This document shows, in pieces, positions 6,329-8,207 of a stretch of DNA of 8,207 bases. Each line of letters opens with the position of its first letter. Within the stretch, counting starts at the first letter, position 1. The stretch spans positions 1-8,207 of the forward strand of contig CAMPHL010000090.1 in the NCBI GenBank assembly GCA_946885905.1. Direction: 5' to 3'. Below the pieces are notes generated by a model. The model saw only the letters and a list, made by a program, of their open reading frames with translations. It did not search any database and was not told the DNA's origin. The translations under genes and the position numbers were made by a program. The DNA is from an uncultured Pseudomonadota bacterium (GTDB lineage: Bacteria; Pseudomonadota; Gammaproteobacteria; Burkholderiales; Usitatibacteraceae).

Positions 6329-7398
6329 ATCTTCGCTACAGCCTGGGTATTCCTGTCATCGCCGCGCTCGCGGTGGTGGGTTGGCTCGCCTTCCGGGCCG
6401 AACCGGCCGTCGAGGAAGGAAAATCGGCCGTGGCGAAGGCGGCCCAGAAGTCCACTTCGGGGGCCGCGTCCGGTGTCCGCGGCGCGCCCGCGGGCGCACC
6501 GCCGGCGGTTGCGGTCGCACGCGCCCCGGCCGCGCCGCCGCGCATGCCGACGGTCTTCGACGAGTTCCTCAAGGCCGCGCAGTACCGCGCGCTCTACGAT
6601 CGCCTGCGCAACTCGGCCGAGGGCGAGACGGCCGAAGGGCGCCTCGTGTTGTGGGAGATCCTGCGCAACTGCGCGACGGTCACCCAGGGTCGCCGCTACA
6701 GCTACCGCCCGCCGGTGCCCAAGCGCGAGGACTTCATCGCCGGCCTCGGCGCGGCCGACCCGATGCGCGAGCAGCGGATCGCGGCCTACGACTCCTTCGT
6801 GACCAACCGTTGCCAGGGCTTCGAGGGCGTGGCGATCCCTCAGGCGGAGCTCGACAAGCTGCTCGCCTCCTCGGCCGCCGCGGGCGATCCGCGCGCGCGG
6901 GCGCTCTCGCTCGAGCAGGAGCTCTGGATCGCGCGCCGCTCCCAGGGGCGCGACAACGTGGTCCTCACGGACAACCACATCGACACGCTCAAGCAGCTCC
7001 TGGCGACCAAGGACCCGGAAGCGATCCGCGTGGCCGGCCGCGTGATGGCGAATTCGTGGTCGGACACGTCGATCCGGCTGGGACCCGACGGACAGCCCGT
7101 GGAGCAGCGGCCGTTCATGAACGCGTGGCTCGTGGTGGCTTGCGAGTACGGCCAGCCCTGCGGGACCGACACGCCGCGGATGCAGCAGGCTTGCGCGATG
7201 CAGGGGCATTGCAACGCCCAGACGTATCCGGACTACCTTTATTACTACGCCAGCTCGCCGCACGAATCGCAACTGCTGGCGCAGTACCGCTCGGTCCTGC
7301 GTGCGGCGATCGACACGGGCGACTGGTCGCAGCTCAGCATCCTGCGCGGGCTGCCCAATCCCCCCGGCCGCATCACCTTCGTCCCCGGCCCGCGCTGA
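6325..7398 (+). CDS. Membrane-anchored, cysteine-containing protein of unknown function
   Basis: A 357-residue protein that I cannot assign to a named family. Residues 6-23 ([18 protein letters not shown]) form an uncleaved anchor or signal with a short basic start. It is followed by an Ala/Pro/Gly-rich linker (about 25-75) and then a soluble, mostly helical domain that should be periplasmic. Six cysteines all lie in that domain: C116, C163, and a cluster C273-x5-C279-x10-C290-x5-C296. An even number outside the membrane suggests disulfides. I have a loose memory of similar paired C-x5-C patterns in unannotated proteins of Xanthomonadaceae and Burkholderiales. The start ATG overlaps the GMC stop (ATGA, 6325-6328) and is preceded by AGGGG at 6316-6320, so translation is coupled to the oxidoreductase. 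It could be an accessory or electron-transfer partner of the GMC enzyme, but no heme CxxCH or other redox motif is present. An upstream extension of the frame is a shadow of the GMC gene. Confidence 0.85.
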   Translation: MNLRYSLGIPVIAALAVVGWLAFRAEPAVEEGKSAVAKAAQKSTSGAASGVRGAPAGAPPAVAVARAPAAPPRMPTVFDEFLKAAQYRALYDRLRNSAEGETAEGRLVLWEILRNCATVTQGRRYSYRPPVPKREDFIAGLGAADPMREQRIAAYDSFVTNRCQGFEGVAIPQAELDKLLASSAAAGDPRARALSLEQELWIARRSQGRDNVVLTDNHIDTLKQLLATKDPEAIRVAGRVMANSWSDTSIRLGPDGQPVEQRPFMNAWLVVACEYGQPCGTDTPRMQQACAMQGHCNAQTYPDYLYYYASSPHESQLLAQYRSVLRAAIDTGDWSQLSILRGLPNPPGRITFVPGPR

Positions 7399-7399
7399 C

Positions 7400-7435
7400 T
7401 TTCCGCGGCTCGGCCCCCCGGGGGGCTTGCGGAAA
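7400..7435. terminator. Hairpin with perfect C6G6 palindrome, possible terminator
   Basis: A 14-bp perfect palindrome, GCCCCCCGGGGGGC (7413-7426), is nested inside outer arms TTTCCGC (7400-7406) and GCGGAAA (7429-7435). It starts 2 nt after the stop codon of the 357-aa protein. The position fits a terminator for the TetR-regulated operon, but no T-run follows on the plus strand (the next bases are TAAAT), so simple intrinsic termination is uncertain. Confidence 0.45.
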
Positions 7436-7436
7436 T

Positions 7437-7453
7437 AAATGGTGTCAGACACC
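7437..7453. repeat. Repeat copy 1, AAATGGTGTCAGACACC
   Basis: The core GGTGTC-A-GACACC (7441-7453) is a near-perfect 13-bp palindrome. With its AAAT flank it forms a 17-bp exact direct repeat with copy 2. It begins immediately after the C6G6 hairpin. Between copies 1 and 2 is a further small stem, TTTCGG-GTCG-CCGAAA (7457-7472). Confidence 0.85.
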
Positions 7454-7485
7454 GCTTTTCGGGTCGCCGAAAGGCCAGTCTGTGA

Positions 7486-7506
7486 AAATGGTGTCAGACA
7501 CCATTT
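7486..7506. repeat. Repeat copy 2, 21-bp palindrome
   Basis: The core GGTGTCAGACACC (7490-7502) is flanked by AAAT and ATTT, so all 10 bases on each side of the central A7496 are complementary. Its first 17 bases repeat copy 1 exactly. Confidence 0.85.
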
Positions 7507-7519
7507 GGTGTCTGACACC
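7507..7519. repeat. Repeat copy 3, inverted (GGTGTCTGACACC)
   Basis: This is the exact reverse complement of the copy 2 core, placed after a 4-nt ATTT spacer, so copies 2 and 3 can fold into a 13-bp stem. It ends 5 nt before the AGGAG ribosome site of the next gene. The arrangement resembles repetitive extragenic palindromic doublets (REP/REPIN type); that assignment is inference. Confidence 0.85.
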
Positions 7520-7524
7520 TTTCC

Positions 7525-7529
7525 AGGAG
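7525..7529 (+). promoter_or_regulatory. Shine-Dalgarno AGGAG that decides the next start
   Basis: AGGAG lies 5 nt before the ATG at 7535. It rules out the earlier in-frame ATG at 7439, which sits inside the repeat array. Confidence 0.75.
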
Positions 7530-7534
7530 TCCCG

Positions 7535-7843
7535 ATGCCGACCCAGTTCAACGTTCCCGCGAAGCAGGTCGACCGGCCCGAGGTCTCGGAGACTTACGGC
7601 GATACGATCCGCGCGGTGTGGTTCGACGGCACGTGGCGGCTCGAGATCGACGTGACCCGCCTCGACGCTTCGAAAGGCGGTGCGGAATCCATGACGGCGA
7701 CCCAGGTGCCGAGCTGCCGCCTGGTGCTTTCGGCGGCGGCGGGCCTCACGCTGCTGGAGAAGCTCACCCAGCTCGCGAAGGAGCTGGAATCCAACGGCAC
7801 CCTGAAGCGTTCAGCGGTGCCGCCGCAGGGAGTGACCCACTAG
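7535..7843 (+). CDS. Hypothetical protein, 102 aa
   Basis: A small soluble protein that I do not recognise with confidence. The N-terminal half looks like beta strands ([20 protein letters not shown], 21-40). The C-terminal half has [22 protein letters not shown] (59-80), a strand followed by an amphipathic helix, then [10 protein letters not shown]. This layout, a strand-rich front and a back half with a hydrophobic strand and a helix, is loosely like the DUF3467-type small proteins, but I would not assign it. There is no signal peptide, membrane helix or cysteine motif (a single Cys61). The start is set by AGGAG at 7525-7529; the open frame continues upstream through the palindromic repeats, which is not coding. 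It lies 136 nt after the 357-aa gene, so it is probably a separate transcription unit, although no promoter is evident. Its stop TAG shares the palindrome CTAG (7840-7843) with the convergent membrane gene. Confidence 0.75.
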   Translation: MPTQFNVPAKQVDRPEVSETYGDTIRAVWFDGTWRLEIDVTRLDASKGGAESMTATQVPSCRLVLSAAAGLTLLEKLTQLAKELESNGTLKRSAVPPQGVTH

Positions 7844-8064
7844 AAGAACACCAGCCAGGCCGTCACGAGGGTGAGCAGCATCCCGCCGGGGATGGCGAGG
7901 AAGATCGTGACCAGGATGCGGGCGTCCGAGGCGTCCGCCGCCCGCGCATCCGAAGCCCCGATGCGCTGAGCCACGCGCCGCTCGCGGAACGACACCGCGA
8001 GCACCGCCGCAAGGATCGCGACGAAGGCGAGGATCACGGCCGCCAGGCCGTGCGCGGCGCTCAC
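7840..8064 (-). CDS. Small two-helix membrane protein, 74 aa
   Basis: Two hydrophobic segments at about residues 7-25 (LAAVILAFVAILAAVLAVS) and 49-73 (ILVTIFLAIPGGMLLTLVTA and following) flank a short polar loop with basic RERRVAQR and an acidic/alanine SDARAADASDAR stretch containing a duplicated SDAR. I do not recognise the family. The start is GTG at 8064, overlapping the stop of the upstream DUF2909-like gene as GTGA, so it is translationally coupled to that gene. An upstream CGCCTCTC offers no Shine-Dalgarno, which agrees with coupling. The neighbour suggests a place at the end of a respiratory (cytochrome c oxidase) gene cluster, where small membrane or assembly proteins are common, but this protein has no metal-binding residues to show it. 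The stop overlaps the convergent 102-aa gene in CTAG. Confidence 0.7.
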   Translation of the reverse strand: MSAAHGLAAVILAFVAILAAVLAVSFRERRVAQRIGASDARAADASDARILVTIFLAIPGGMLLTLVTAWLVFF

Positions 8065-8207
8065 GAGAGGCGGCCGTTCGCGAGCCAGCCGAAGTACTGC
8101 GCCGCCATCAGCAGCCCGAAGACCGCGATCGAAAGGCCGATCCGGATCGAGAGCGCCGTCACGGCGCGGTTCGTGCGGCCCTTGTCGTGGCCCACGAAGT
8201 ACAGGCC
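8061..8207 (-). CDS. DUF2909-like twin-transmembrane protein, C-terminal part
   Basis: The minus-strand frame is open from the right edge to a TGA at 8063-8061, giving 48 residues. It reads GLYFVGHDKGRTNRAVTALS, then a helix IRIGLSIAVFGLLMAAQYFG, and ends WLANGRLS. The pattern of a short loop with DKG and R-x-V-x-A-L-[ST]-x-R-[IV]-G-L-S, followed by one membrane helix, matches what I know of DUF2909, a two-helix protein of about 65-70 residues. The first helix, about 20 residues, is outside the window. In betaproteobacteria DUF2909 genes commonly lie between cytochrome c oxidase subunit III and SURF1 genes, so a cox cluster may continue to the right; that is inference. It overlaps the next leftward gene by 4 nt. 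The molecular function of the family is not known to me. Confidence 0.7.
   Translation of the reverse strand, partial: GLYFVGHDKGRTNRAVTALSIRIGLSIAVFGLLMAAQYFGWLANGRLS

Noticed and set aside
7437..7519. CRISPR array
   Set aside because: The repeats are 13-17 bp, mixed in orientation, with spacings of 32 and 4 nt. There are no uniform spacers and no cas genes.
7439..7534. Extension of the 102-aa protein to an ATG inside the first repeat copy
   Set aside because: The extra residues only translate the palindromic repeats (MVSDT and LVSDT). AGGAG at 7525-7529 marks the ATG at 7535.

Overview
The window is GC-rich (about 70% by eye), densely coded and has strong third-position GC bias, which is why long spurious antisense frames appear throughout. 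The gene content suggests a Gram-negative proteobacterium, most likely a betaproteobacterium. The pointers are a heptosyltransferase-type GT9 enzyme (LPS or a related surface glycan) and, at the right edge, a DUF2909-type small membrane gene, which in betaproteobacteria commonly sits beside the cytochrome c oxidase genes. The taxonomic call is inference; no rRNA or tRNA is present.

Layout: (1) From the left edge to about 2851, a tight rightward run of three glycosyltransferases: a GT2 enzyme cut by the window edge, a GT9 heptosyltransferase-like enzyme and a GT4-like enzyme. The first two are 1 nt apart and the last two overlap by 11 nt, so this is almost certainly one surface-polysaccharide operon. 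(2) 2870-3241, a small four-helix membrane protein of unknown function. (3) 3238-7398, a regulated catabolic-looking unit. It holds a leftward TetR-family repressor of the LmrA/YxaF (QdoR) type and three rightward genes: an adducin-like class II aldolase homologue, a GMC flavoprotein oxidoreductase, and a membrane-anchored cysteine-containing protein of unknown function coupled to the GMC gene by an ATGA overlap. The TetR/aldolase intergenic region carries a strong promoter (TTGACA-17-TATATA) whose spacer and -10 are covered by a palindromic site. That site closely matches the LmrA/YxaF box of Bacillus as I remember it. (4) 7399-7534, an intergenic stretch with a perfect C6G6 palindrome inside a larger hairpin and three copies of a 13-bp near-palindrome, GGTGTC(A/T)GACACC. 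(5) 7535-7843, a 102-aa protein of unknown function. (6) From 7840 to the right edge, two leftward small membrane genes, a 74-aa two-helix protein and the end of a DUF2909-like gene, overlapping as GTGA.

The most interesting part is unit (3). The regulator, its operator and its three-gene target can be read directly from the sequence, but the substrate and the role of the cysteine-containing protein are unknown. A second curiosity is that both convergent gene pairs end on the same shared palindromic stop, CTAG.
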